From NCBI GenBank assembly GCA_036852015.1, contig JAANDG010000037.1:62001-126000 (forward strand): DNA of 64,000 bases, read 5' to 3'. Positions 1-12,019 of this stretch are shown in pieces. A program made the translations under genes and the position numbers. Numbering within the stretch: position 1 is the stretch's first letter; every line of letters starts with the position of its first letter. The notes below the pieces were generated by a model. The model worked only from the letters and a program-made list of their open reading frames with translations, did not search any database and had not been told where the DNA came from. The DNA comes from Pelodera strongyloides. Its lineage: Eukaryota > Nematoda > Chromadorea > Rhabditida > Rhabditidae.

Positions 1-85
1 GGCAATAGTGTAAATGAAGTGGCGGGAAGCACTTTCATGCACCACGCATCACTCGTTTTTTTTTGTAATTTGCGTTCATTTGTAG

Positions 86-3000
86 GTCTCCGTTGGTTGA
101 AAATGACCTTCTGCAGAGGAACGGTCTAGATTGTGCCCCATTTCACGAAGCTGATCGAAAGGCGTTTTGGAAGTACACAAATGTGAGATAGGACACTTTT
201 CAATATATGTTAAAGTTGAAAATCTAACATATAACGTGAGACGCATAATGACCATAATCATCAGAGAATTCTCCGTGGGTTTCGTGCCTGAACACTCTGC
301 CTGTTCTAGCGTTTCTCGTCGGACCTAGGAGATTCGATATGTATATCGACTGAGCACTGTTTTTATTATAAAACTTTTAAACGTTTAGGTGATCAAATCA
401 GATGTGTTCAAGGCATTTGTTAATGAGGATGTTCGATTCAAGACCTTCGATCGGGTTCCTAAAAGGTTTGCATTACATTCGTGTTCATAGAAGTAAAGGT
501 TAATGTTTTACCGCATGAGGCTGGCTGGTGTGGTGTGGTTGTGTGGTATCCAAACGTGGCGTGTTGTGCCACCTAAGCATTAGGATAGTTACTAGTTTCA
601 AATCGTATGGTCTCAGCATAACTGCATAACCGTCGGTTTTTTGGCTGTTGATTGCAGAACATGGTAAACCCGAACCCGCTTAGTTTTCAAGTGAACGCCT
701 GCATTTTTTGGAATTCCTCTTCTTTTAGTTCGAAATGCAGTGGTGGCATGATGACTGCTGAAGGTGCACTGCAACACCATCGGCTTGGTTCCTTCCTTTT
801 GAATCGATATGCAAATGGATCATTGTTTGATCCAGGTGGGCCGTTTTTCAGCAGATTTGAAGAATTCACTATTCCCCGAAGTATGGCTCTTTCATTGGCA
901 TACATCTACATCGTGTAGTTTACCCTATAGAGAGATAAAAAAAACATACCGTAATCGCGTTGTACACGCGCGCCTAGCCCTTTTTGGTTCTTCTCCGAGG
1001 GTCTGCGTCTTTTTTTTTTCACTCTTTTTGTAACTTTTCAAAAAAATTCAATTGTATTCGTGATGCTTCTTACATATACTATACATGATGGTTCCAATAT
1101 ATCTTTAATTGCAGAGGAAAGCGGTGGCCCGATGAAGACTTTCCTTGTGAGTTCCCTTTATCCACGCACTTATCAATCGATATTGGGACTTATATCCGGA
1201 TTCCTCTTCCCATTGAGGTTCTCAATTATTTTACTGAGTTTGTTTCACTTTGCTCTCAGTTTAACTACTAACCCTCGTTTTCAGACTGATCTTCCTCGTT
1301 TTATCGATTTATCGAACTAATCGATTTATTATATTTTCTTATTTGTTTATAGTTATTTAGTTATTCGAATTATGTGGACAACCGGTTACGGTATGTTCAC
1401 AGTAAATTTTGATATGAGAGATGAAAATTTAAGTCGCTAATTATTATTATTACTGATATTATTTAGAGAACAACTGTTAAAGGTTGAACTGATTCACTCG
1501 AATTATACATTTTTATGCGCGGAAAAGTGGTGTGATTGTCCAAATGCGCCTGGGTGGAGGAAACAGTACAGAAAGGTATTATATTCTCCCGTTCCATTAT
1601 CTCTTCCTGTATGTTTGTGATACTCCCACATGCAAGCCTTTGCTAACCATTTAATCATTGATACTAGTTATTTAGCTCTAATCATAAATTATACATATGA
1701 AATCACATAATGTCATGGATGTTGCTATTTTAGGAGCACGAACAATACTACGTGGACCGATCCCCTCCCGAATGGGAAACAATTTCAAAGTTATTCCAAG
1801 ATGTTAGCGTAAGTTTTTTAATGTCATATGCCATGGAAGATTTTTATTTTATGCTGCCATATATTTCTCATTGTTTCTGGTGGCCCTTCGTGTGTGCCGC
1901 ACTAGCATATTGTTTATTCTAGTTGTGATGGTTAAATTTATTGTTCTTTAGATCACTGCAGAGGACTACGAGCCATTTGTTTGGCTAGACAAGTGAGTTC
2001 CCAAGTTATTTTCTATTTGTTGTGTCTGGTACCGATTTCTGACTTTCGTGTGTTGATGCTGATGGTGTCTAACCGCAACTTAAACAAAACCTTCATGTTT
2101 AGAAATTTAGAATGATTATTGATAATGATGAATTACAGGATTCTCGGATTCTATATCTGTCGTCGTCAACAATTGCCTTGTATTTTGCGTGGAGATTGTG
2201 TATCGTACGATGTGATGCATTGGGTAGGTAGAGAATTTATATCGAAAAATACAAATACAGTACCACTGAAAATACTGTACCAGGGCATATCAACTTTCAA
2301 ATATGCAACCCATTATTATTATTATTATTCCAAAGTGTAGAAAAAAAAGAATATAGAATTCTTGCATATGTTTCCTTTACTTTATCTTGAGGTACAATAT
2401 ATTGAGCTTTGTCCTGTAGAGTATCCTTTATATAATAAGATAAAAGATAATTTAGTCCACAATTACAGATAATCAAGGATGCTACATTACGCGGCGAACG
2501 TATGTTTTCCGACGGAGAACAGTATGCGAATGCGAATCGATTGCAAATTGCCGAAGCACATACTGTAATAGGTAATTTTCAAATGATTATGAACAAAATA
2601 AGGTATTCTGCCTTCTACCGCATTCGACGATAATGTGGATTAGAAGAATTGAATATTTCGATTAGTGATTACTGTGTTTGTTTCTGATAGTTCTTACGAG
2701 TTATGGGCGTAACATCTCCTAATTCAGGTGATCTTTCAAGAAGCATTCAACGACTTCGTACCCATAAAACTGGCCCAGAGTTGAGGGTACGGTTTTATTT
2801 TTCACTGGGCTTCCAAATGCACTGTCCTATAGATTTGCATATTGAAGCATTGCAATGAACGGTGTAGTATAACTTACGTGGAGTGTATTTTTAGATATTT
2901 TCTGGCCATGACGTCACAGTAGGACCTCTCTTACGAGTACTTCGGATTCCGTTTGATGATCCGCCCAGATATGCGAGCAGAGTTGTAGTCGAAGTTAGTC

Positions 3001-3524
3001 TCTTTCTTTTTTGAACAAGTTTTTTTTTTTGAACAGACCTATTGTGTACGTTTATTTACAGTAAGAAAATGTGGTTATGTGTCCCACACTCTTCAGTGCC
3101 CGCATTTCAGATGTACGAAAACCGATATAACGCGTCAGAAGTGTCCTTCCGACTAATTTACAATGGAGTGGACAAAACATCACTGGTTAGTGACTTTGTT
3201 TATTTTATATATTAGGGATCTGTATTATTGTAATCTGTAGATTGTCGTACCACTAAGGCCGCGCACCACGCAGCCCTTTACGTGCTAAGTTGCAAACTTG
3301 TTGTTTCTGTTGAAATGTGTCCGGAGGTTAAAATACTGGAAAGTAGTTGTTTTGTTGTTTAAATTTCCCCCTCAACTAATGTGTTCGAACCTCTACAGAT
3401 TTCCTTCTGTCACCCGCTGAAGGATGGACTATGCCCGGGTACTCGTATGGAGGGATACTTCGCGAAGGAAATGTGGGACTTGTCCCCGTCGTATAAGAAC
3501 TTTACCTCGTTGTGTCAAGGATAG
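86..3524 (+). CDS. PXYLP1: 2-phosphoxylose phosphatase-like histidine phosphatase (5' end outside window)
   Basis: Partial gene. Exons that keep phase: 86-182, 389-465, 729-914, 1115-1146, then 1467-1575, 1734-1808, 1952-1992, 2139-2223, 2469-2571, 2728-2786, 2895-2993, 3111-3185 and 3399-3524 (stop TAG). I could not resolve an exon needed between 1147 and 1466 to join phases. The family is the branch-2 histidine acid phosphatases. PXYLP1 removes the phosphate from xylose of the glycosaminoglycan linker in the Golgi, permitting chain extension. Visible hallmarks are GMMTAEGALQHH (compare LTQTGVVQH in human PXYLP1), the C-terminal catalytic His-Asp in SGHDVTVGPLL (exon 2895), RLIYNGVD and the cysteine-rich tail SFCHPLKDGLCPG. 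The catalytic RHG motif is not seen and should lie upstream of base 1. Other acid phosphatases share this fold, but the tail and CDCP cysteines favour PXYLP1. Confidence 0.8.
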
Positions 3525-4215
3525 TCTGCCAAGTTTGTTGTTTTATTTATCTCTGAGGAATTTGTAGTTTCTAGTTTCTTATGCGGCCAATGCGGCTTAT
3601 CATGTATTGTGTAACCGAAGAGTTTAGTTTGCTTATCTTGCTTTGATGTTTGTTTTGAATTTTCGTAGTGTCCAACCAACTGTGATATGAAATATGCTGA
3701 GCTTACCTTTTATTTTTTCTCTCAATATTGAGCGGTGAGATTTTGTTTCATTGGTTTATGATCATTATTGTTTTGTCATTTGTCAATATAGCTTTTCTCG
3801 GTTCATGTAACTGCAACGATTTAGAAGTTCTATCAGTACTAATTTATCATTTAACGTAAGATAGTATAGTTCGGTGCACTCTTACTTTACTAATGTAATG
3901 TCTGTATCTATGTACTAATTATTGTTGAGAGTTGTTTCAAGTAATGTACGGGACCATTTGTATTATTATTTACTTGTCCCGTCACTCTGTATGTTGTACT
4001 GTTGTGCTAAACAAAAACAATCGCTTGTTCACATTACACATTACGAGTTTCACTTTAGTATTACAGCACAGCGTCCTCTGTGCCCAATACTAAACTAGGG
4101 GTATATTCGTGACGTGTTCAATTTGTGGTCCTATCTTATATCTGCCTTCCTTATACTTGGTCATATTCTTGCATTCTTAATTTCGGGATTTGTTTCTGCC
4201 GGGTGGTATTGTTGT

Positions 4216-4221
4216 AATAAA
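4216..4221 (+). terminator. Poly(A) signal of the PXYLP1-like gene
   Basis: AATAAA lies about 690 bp after the stop codon at 3524, in T-rich sequence typical of a 3' UTR end. It is the last canonical hexamer before the ATG4 start at 4385. An earlier cleavage site using a variant hexamer is possible. Confidence 0.5.
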
Positions 4222-4384
4222 TGTTTCTTCATTTTCGATTACGTTTCGTATATTTGATCCACATTCCGTAGATTTCTCGGAAAATACCTCGTTCTCGCTG
4301 TTTTCCTCAGTTTTGTATGGTTGACCTTGGAGTGCATTGAAACGATCTATTTTGATACTTCTTTTTTATTAGGGTAATAATTAG

Positions 4385-7300
4385 ATGGAAGAGCGGAGAG
4401 TGGAAGGGAATAGTGCCGAATCTACTGCAGTACAACGTAACGGAGAGAATACATCATGTGCTTCGGCGGCCATTCCTACGACGGCGTGTGTGTCTGACCA
4501 TCCGGGTGCGGAAGCAGCGACGATTATACAGAATGAGGGACCGGCATCGGTGAGTCTTTGTTATTAGATGATGTGGAACTTATGGGGATGTGGATTACTT
4601 GCATGACTACTGAGGGGGGGGGGGGGCTAGGACAGGGATATCGAGGATGAATTTCCAATGTACACTGTGAATTCAGGCCGAGTCTTCATTGTCGTTTTCT
4701 TCGGAAAGTGAATCAGAGGTTGAGACTCCACAGCAGGGAACTTCGGGATGGCTTGACAACGCAAAAAGGTTTAACCTTATTCTTTTCTTTGTGGATCTGT
4801 TTGTTAAAGTAGTTATTTCTATCTTTGAATATGATCGAAAACTAAGACTGCCCGTCGTTTAGCGTTGGCAACAGAATAATGGGTCGTATACGAGGTACTG
4901 AACAACAACAATCGGACCGGGATAAGGCGACTTGGAAGGTTTGACGTTTGACTTTTATTTTCACTATTTAATCTGGTTTTGCAAATGTGACAGCATTGTG
5001 ACAACATTTCTTCTTTTTAATTGTTTATGTGTTCACTTTTATTTTCTATTTGCAGAACCGTCTACAATATGCCTGGAACGGAATGAAATACTCTGGTCGT
5101 CTACTGACGAATCATTCATCAGATTATGCGGGCGAACATCAAGTCGTTCTACTTGGAAGGTTCTATTATCCGGAACAGTTAGGTGAATACTTGCGTAAAT
5201 GGGTTCATGTGACCTGACAGCATGTGTTTATGGATGAAGGTTGTATTAATGTAGCTTTCGAAGTTTGGGACCACGGGACCCTATCCAACGAGATAAAAAT
5301 GAATAATTTACATTGAGGCGTTAATCGGCTCGAATTGTAACCACTAAATTGTTGTGTGCTTCAGATCCAGTTCTGAGTTTTGACCAATTCTTTCTCGACT
5401 ATTATTCAAGAATATGGCTAACCTACCGCAGTGGATTCGAACCGTTTCCAGGAACTTCGGTGAGTTGAAGACATTTTGGTTAGACTTTGTTCGCTGTAGT
5501 GAATATTAGTGGGATGAACATTTCCATTGTGATCAAGCGTCAGGAGAATTTACGGTTTACGGCGATTTTTCTAGGAACGTTCGGATTGTGGATGGGGCTG
5601 TATGTTACGCTCATCACAAATGATGGTCGCACAGGCAATTGTTTTATATCGATTAGGCAGAGGTCAGGTTTTCAACGTGATTTGTTCAATAGTATTTACC
5701 GCACAAAAAGCGGGTATTGAATAGTGGCAAAGACATGGGTGTGACATTCCGCTCACAACAAAGTAGCTAGGGGTTCGTGTAGCATTCGTGTAGGTGCATG
5801 CTTTAATTATTCAGTGTGCTATTTCAGATTGGCGGTGGCACCGTCGGAAAACGAGTAATGTGCAAAATGAGGATCTGAGCGCTTCGATTATTCGCTTGTT
5901 TGATGATTCCCCTAACGCACAGTTGGGTATGTTGTTACATATTAGACACCTTTTCAGTTGGAGAGTCATGCTTAACGCTAGCTCAGCTAAAGGAAACATT
6001 CGTGTGCATGAGTACGTTTAGGTCTGCATCGTCTCATGCAAATTTCGGCAGAGACTACTGAAACGCACAAAATAGGTCGATGGTTCACACCAAGTGAGGC
6101 GCTCAATTTGCTGCAGTAAGTTCGAATTTGTCAAATTGGGAAGAGTGTTGGAACAGTGTTACTCCTAATGGTCGGGATTATCGCTTTTGTTTCTTAGCGT
6201 CTTTGAAGTTTTCCCGGTCACTTCATCCAGTCGGGTTCGCGGCGCTTTTATATTCAACAGAAACGATTGTGTGCTGGGCGCAGTAAAGTGCAGAACATTG
6301 CATGTTCAAGCTCCCTTTTGTATCTTTCTCAATCATGTATTTCTGTTCAGAAGGGCATTGTCAACGTCAAGTTCTCCACAGACCGCTGGCTTGTGTTCTG
6401 TAGTTTGTGTGGATGGACGAGTGATTGTGCATGCACTGGAAAGAGAGACTAGACAATGGACCAGAGGACTTGTGCTTTTCGTCTGTGTTAGACTTGGAAC
6501 CCACTCTGTGAATAAAGTGAGTGAATGCATACTTATTGACTAATGTAAGTGCCGATGAGGTATTCTGTGTTGTGGAAAAGAAATGGGGAAAAAATTATAC
6601 TTTACGAAATGTTTTAGTAATTTATGTGTCTGATTCGTGCGTTCGATACGCTGAGCTGATATTTTGCTGCTGGCGGTGAATTTTGCTTGTTACTTCCATT
6701 TATTTCGAATTTCAGGTGTATCACCGACATATTCGCTATATTCTTTCATTGCCAAATTCTCTAGGAATTGCTGGTGGCAAGCCGAATCATTCACTTCTCT
6801 TTATCGGGTTTTATGATCAGGCAAATTTTTATTTCTCTTACCATTTTGTTGCATTTCTTACTTTTTACGAAAACATCCTGGCTATTTGGTTCTCCTCACG
6901 ATTCTAGATGCGAATATTTCATATTTTTCAGCAGCTAATATATCTTGATCCTCATGTCGCCCATCCATACGTGTCGTCTGATAACGCGAGCGCCCAGTCA
7001 GACCATGTAATTATATTTTTGATTATTTGTTTATTGTTTAATTATTCCACTTTACTTTGGTAAACTGCAATGGTCATTTTTAATTAGATTATCACATGGC
7101 TTTTGTAGTGACTTGTAACAAAGGTTACATAGGGCATGACAACTGACAACATGGGCAAACTATGACAATGCCTGATTTTCACCAAAAAATATTGTATCAT
7201 TCAGCACTCCCATCGCCACCCCCTTTCCTCTTTCCATTGTAAATTGATGTCGAAAATGCCTTTATCTGATATGGATCCGAGTTGTGCACTTGGTTTTTAT

Positions 7301-7928
7301 TTTTCCAATAAGGAAGAGTTTGATGATACGATGAAGACATTGAATTTGGTAAGCATTCGCGATTTCTTAACAAGTAATATGCTCGTCTGAGGCTTCGAGT
7401 TTGCAAAAGCCATAATAATATCACCCCTTATCACTGAAAAGAACAGTGCGAAGAGTATATATTAGAATTCTAGATGGCGGAGGAAAATGTTTAATGTCAA
7501 TCTGATATGTCAGTAGACACTAGACACAACTTTTTGACCTACTTTATTTTCTCAGAATCAAGTGATCGACGTCGAGCTCGGATTAGGCCTTGGTTCAAAG
7601 AGAACACGAGATCCGTTGTTTGCTGTTTTACACGAAGAGCCCCCAGAATATGCAATTCAGGTGACAACTGTGTATTTGATGTAAAATAGTCATTGCCATT
7701 AAATTTCCTAGGACGAAATGAAGTAATTCATTCATGAAAGAAAGAAAGAAACGAATTAGTCGTTTCGTATGTGCACTTTTTCGCAGAAATCGCTAGCGTT
7801 GCTTTACTTTGTATATTACATTGTATGCTTTACTTTGTATATTACATTGTATATCTCCCCATTTTTAGTCTACTTCGAGTGAGTGGGAGCGACAACAAGC
7901 CGAAGAGCATGGATATGAACTTATTTGA
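4385..7928 (+). CDS. atg-4.2: Cysteine protease ATG4 (ATG4C/D type), complete, 514 aa
   Basis: Exons: 4385-4549, 4677-4768, 4863-4938, 5056-5182, 5365-5459, 5575-5662, 5828-5926, 6022-6115, 6198-6282, 6382-6516, 6716-6820, 6932-7006, 7205-7348, 7556-7660, 7869-7928; total 1545 nt, in frame. ATG4 is the cytosolic peptidase (family C54) that trims LC3/GABARAP proteins to expose glycine and later delipidates them in autophagy. The catalytic Cys is residue 194 in [11 protein letters not shown]. The Asp/His pair is residues 393 and 395 in [30 protein letters not shown] and [11 protein letters not shown] are also family hallmarks. [13 protein letters not shown] and MDPSC match the ATG4C/D branch better than ATG4A/B, hence the worm-style symbol atg-4.2. 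The first 90 residues are acidic, Ser/Glu-rich and not conserved. The intron after 6820 appears to start with GC. The start ATG directly follows TTAG, a possible trans-splice acceptor. Confidence 0.93.
6821..6931 (+). other. GC-AG intron in ATG4
   Basis: The exon ends TATGATCAG at 6820 and the next bases are GCAAAT; the acceptor is TTTTTCAG at 6931. Joining there gives [13 protein letters not shown], the same length as GFQDDSLIYMDPH in human ATG4C. No GT donor in the neighbourhood preserves this alignment. GC-AG introns are a known minor class in nematodes. Confidence 0.75.
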
Positions 7929-8390
7929 TTACATTTATTTAATTGTGTTTGCCCATTTACAATGTATATGAGACCTTATGATGCTGAGTTTACTGTTTTT
8001 ATAACAGGTTCCATTTTTTTTTGTCTCTCGCATAATCTGAAGACTGGGAAGGGAAGTGTGCAAGACCCTTTCATTAAATATTAATTGTAAGTAATAATTT
8101 CAAATAGCGTCATATTTCTAGTTTCAAGTTTTTTTGCACAACAACTGTGATAGTTTGTTTACATAGATTTAAAATGTGTATATTTCTCGCAAGGGAAACA
8201 GTCAACTGCTTGTATATTATCTTCTCATAGTTACTTTATAGAGCAACAAATGATAACATTTCGTTTGTTAGCGCGATAGCGCTAACATAGTTTGTTTATA
8301 TGATTTTGCACCACCATTTATAAACCTAACCAATTTTCATGTTTTTTTTTCGCTACTATAAACTTGAAATGAAAAATTACACAACCGTGG
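7929..8390 (+). other. ATG4 3' UTR and flanking sequence
   Basis: AT-rich sequence with an ATTAAA hexamer near 8073 that could end the ATG4 transcript. Nothing coding is seen. A short palindromic GCGCGATAGCGC-type sequence lies near 8270. Confidence 0.4.
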
Positions 8391-8565
8391 GAAATGGGGA
8401 ACCCATTTGGTGACGGTTCACCGGGTTTACTGGGTTTTTGGTGGGTGGCAAAGTTTCATCGAAAACCATCAGCGACTGGTGCCAAATGCTTTTTTTTCTT
8501 TAAGAACCATTTGGTGACGGGCCAACAACGGTTTTTCTGAGGTTTCGGCAATTATTTTGTTTCGT
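8390..8565. repeat. Diverged copies of a GAACCATTTGGTGACGG repeat, left flank of a MITE
   Basis: The phrase GAACC(C)ATTTGGTGACGG occurs at about 8399, 8504 and 8725. The last two continue into matching sequence (GGCCAAC-GG-TTTTCTG-GGTTTCGGCAATT), so they are direct repeats on either side of the MITE at 8568-8721. Confidence 0.6.
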
Positions 8566-8567
8566 TA

Positions 8568-8721
8568 AGGGCGCGTTCGGGATTGCGAAAAGAAATAAAA
8601 AAATGTCGTTCGGGATGGACGAAAAGAAATGTTTCAGAACTGAAATATGCTGCTGGTGTGAGAGATACCAGACCAGCAGAGACTTTCTTTTCTTTCTTTT
8701 CGGTCAATCCCGAACGCGCCC
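8568..8721. mobile_element. MITE with AGGGCGCGTTCGGG termini (copy 1, about 154 bp)
   Basis: Terminal inverted repeats AGGGCGCGTTCGGGATTG and CAATCCCGAACGCGCCCT are bounded by TA on both sides. The arms continue imperfectly inward (GAAAAGAAA against TTTCTTTTC). There is no coding capacity. The same termini bound a longer element at 57437-57866, so this is a dispersed non-autonomous family. Confidence 0.8.
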
Positions 8722-8840
8722 TTAGAACCATTTGGTGACGGGCCAACAGCGGGTTTTCTGTGGTTTCGGCAATTGTTTTCCTGTGTTTTTATACTGATGC
8801 TTGGCCGATTAGCTCACCCTTTACCTGATTGTGTTTGAGT

Positions 8841-10957
8841 ATGGAACCGACAGACCAAAATACGTCAACGAGCAGTAAAGTTAAGATGGTAAATGATGGG
8901 ATAATGGCGCTTTCTAAGGAGTATGAGCTGATCTAAACAGGGGCCACATTATGATTAAATAAATACTGAGGACTCACATTTTAAAACAAGTAGTCGTATT
9001 GGAGTAGTTTGTGTAAACCAAACAAGCTGCTCATGCTACATTTTGATCTCTTCACAGTCCTTTGCAAAATTTTGTACAAAACTGATTTCGTGACGACTCT
9101 GTTCCTACTTGACAGGGAGTTTCCCTCAAACACCCATATTGACAGGGAGTTTCCCTCAATGACAGCCTGTCGCCCGTATCAAAAAGCCCTATTCACAACA
9201 GTTCCTAACTGACAGGGAGTTTCCCTCAATGACCGTAACCTGTCGCCCGTCGACATGAGTACGCTAGTATCCAATCCACGAATACTTCTTTTTTTAATAC
9301 GTCTGCTGTATTTCGCGTACGTTTTATTATTTTTTTTCGGATTTTTTTATTTTGGAAATGAAGACTTTAGCTTTACTTCTATGTTAATGTTATATTTCGT
9401 ACTTTGTTTTTGCGTTTCGTACTGAACCGTTTCCCCTGCAGTTTTAACCCCACTGGCTCTCATCGAGGGTTTCGGTAACAGTCATTGCAGAGGACGATAT
9501 TTCTCAGTATGTTAAGTCTCAATTTTAAAATTCATTGGAACCATTCCGCTATTAAGATCGGGAGTCGCAAACAAGTCAAAGGAATGTGAAAAGCTGCTGG
9601 CCACGAATGTACCAAGCGTGTCTCTCTGGATGGTACGTTGCTATTTTACTTTAATGTGTCGTTTTATTCAAACACCAATCACCAATGTATTAGATGGTAT
9701 TACTTCTCAGTATGTTAAGTCTCAATGTGAAAAGCTGCTATTCACATATTAGATGGTATTACTAAATGCCCAGCAAGTCATGTTTATTTCACGTTCCAGG
9801 TATTATCACCTTCAAAACTTTCGGCCTCCGTTATTTCTCACTTGAGTGTTAGTAAGAGGTTGGGTTTGAGGCTTTTTCTCGTTTCCATTTGTCAGCTGCT
9901 GCATTGCATACAGACCTTCATGATTTTCTTACTGTGAGAACTAAAAATAGTGATACAATTCAAACGGAATTGAGCTTTTTAAATAAAGGTATACTGAATA
10001 GGATATATAATATTTTGCACATACATCTGTGTGAAATTTAGGGCTAGAGGAACGCGGTGGATTAATCTAGCAATACGATTTGATATTCGCTTTACTGAAC
10101 TGTTCTTTAGGAAAGTGCGAAAAACGAAGTGAAAGGGAAACTGGTTGGTTGTATAGTGATTGTGGTTTTTATGTTAATCTTTTCGCAGTTTCAGCACCAA
10201 CCAAATAAGATGAGGAGCGGGAATGCAGGAATGCTAAGTAGTTGGAGAACGGGAATGGGTATCGATGGGACACGACATAAAAAGAGGAGGAAGGAGGGAG
10301 AGGAATGTTAGAAGTTCATCGCATCACCGCCGGATAAACCTATTCAGAAGGTGTGGAAATTTTCATATTCGGAAACCAATTGTCAAAATTGTTGTATTGG
10401 ATTACTCATCGTGATGTTTTTAGGTGTCGCACGAAATCATAAGCGGACAGTATTTGGATGGCGACGCTCTACCGCACTACCGATCTACTATCCTTCAGAA
10501 GGTTTGTACAAGTTACTATCATGATTTTCTTTTCTCTATATAAATGATTATGATTTATGCTGAGTTGAAACTACGCATTTCGGAAACTTGCAATTTTAGC
10601 TAAAGACTAAAGAAATGCAGATTAGTTGATAGAACTCCAGCATTTGAGTGGATTTCCCAATGGAGGAGCATTGCTGTATTGCAATGGAATCCATTTATAG
10701 TATTTAACATTTAGCTATTTCCTATTTGCCAAGTGGGAGAGTATGTGTTTTTCGTTAACTGCTCGTCCATACCATCTCCATTGGGTATTATAATATACTT
10801 CACTTTTATGTGTACAAATTAAAGTTTGGTTTGCTAATGTCTAAAATAGTTTGTTATTTAGGTTCCGTTCCTTTCCGTGCCTTGTTGCTTTGGTTCCTCT
10901 ACAAATAGTGAAATAACGCTGAATGGAAAAGCGGACCATCATGTTGGATGTACATGA
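8841..10957 (+). CDS. Unrecognised gene, tentative multi-exon model
   Basis: I do not recognise this product. A start exon at 8841-8888 gives MEPTDQNTSTSSKVKM before a GT donor. A short exon near 9492-9505 can join in phase to one beginning near 9555 (contains NKSKECEKLLATNV). Next come one near 9800-9858 (VLSPSKLSASVISHLSVSKR) and one near 9896-9988 (ALHTDLHDFLTVRTKNSDTI), reading continuously. The following junctions are unresolved. Further in-phase open exons give KFIASPPDKPIQK (about 10313-10351), VSHEIISGQYLDGDALPHYR (about 10424-10501) and a terminal exon 10862-10957 ending GCT-stop. The heptad-like middle suggests a small helical, perhaps coiled-coil, protein. The first intron contains the 9110 repeats. 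An AATAAA at about 11744 could end the transcript. Part of the model may be wrong. Confidence 0.35.
9101..9253. repeat. TGACAGGGAGTTTCCCTCAA repeats
   Basis: The 20-mer TGACAGGGAGTTTCCCTCAA occurs at 9110, 9140 and 9210. The last two are followed by CCTGTCGCCCGT after a short spacer. Each copy contains the small inverted repeat AGGGA-GTT-TCCCT. Related CTGTCGCC/GGCGACA phrases recur at about 11905 and 11966, just before the minisatellite. Confidence 0.7.
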
Positions 10958-10999
10958 GCATAGCACACACGTTTCGCACCTCGTCGACGGTTTATTAGT

Positions 11000-12010
11000 A
11001 TTGTGGTAATGGTTTTTATATTTACTATGTGTTATTAATGGTTTGTTATGTATTGAAAAGCTGTTAGGATTGACCGAACGAAAAATATGACTACATTGCA
11101 AAGAAACCAGTTCATCTGATGATTTCGGTCCATTTTAGATCTTGTATGATTTCTGTATTACAATTGCATTTTCCGTATTGTTCAGGTTGTACTCACTTTT
11201 ATTTACAGCGTCGGGTTAACTCTGAAAATTTAGTTTTAAGTTTGGTAGTGTTTTAGTTTTACTGGTCTCACGTCCCGCAATTTTCATGTAGTTAACGTTT
11301 TCCCGTTCTTTTTTATTCACCTACTTTTCTGCTTTGTTGTGATTTTTGTCCTTGGCTTAAGTTTGATAAGGCTAGATTGGATTGTTTGTGCTAAACATGT
11401 GAACATATTTAGACTATAATTTACAAGGAAATTAGTATTTATTAATAGGATGTAGGGGATTATAGAGTATAGAATTTGGAAGTATTAGGGTAGCATTCAC
11501 GTAACGTATTTATTTATAGAGTATAGAGTTTTTATTGTACAGTATAGAATAGCAAGCTACTATTTACAGTAGTATTTTGTATAGTTAGTCAGTTTTTCGG
11601 TCTTAATCATGTAATATTGAAACGTAATTATGCAATATTGAAGCGAAATATAAGTTGAATCACTTAATTGTAAGCATAATAAGATATATTGTAGTTGTTA
11701 CGTCCACAAAAATAAGTATATTGTAATTGTTACGTGTACAAAAATAAAGTTTTTATTCATTTGCTGATGTTGTATTGGTGTATTATTGTGGTTATTGGGC
11801 GGTATGTGGGGGCGGGCGCGGGTGCATTAATTGTATTTTGATTTTATTTCATGACTAAACTACCGTAGTGCGTTCCGGATGCTACACTATTCGTAGCAGC
11901 CTGACACCCTGTCGCCAGGGTTCTGTCTTGGGGGGCCCGAAAGGACGCCACCGTGTCAGTTTCAGCGGGCGACACCCTGCCAAATAGGAACATAGGAAAT
12001 TCGATCTGAG
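11000..12010. other. AT-rich gene-free stretch and minisatellite left flank
   Basis: 11000-11760 is AT-rich with AATAAA at about 11744, likely a 3' UTR or spacer. From 11850 the composition changes to GC-rich sequence with GACACCCTGTCGCC and GGGCGACACCCTGCC phrases leading directly into the array. No coding exon is supported. Confidence 0.5.
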
Positions 12011-12019
12011 GATGGGGAA

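Noticed and set aside
652..728. Short exon AACATG at 658-663 or a longer exon from 658 in the phosphatase gene
   Set aside because: The phase from the 389-465 exon fits only if splicing goes directly to 729; a six-base exon is unlikely.
6187..6543. Single 118-codon frame covering two ATG4 exons plus the intron
   Set aside because: It reads through a 99-bp intron whose removal is needed to keep family alignment; the true exons are 6198-6282 and 6382-6516.
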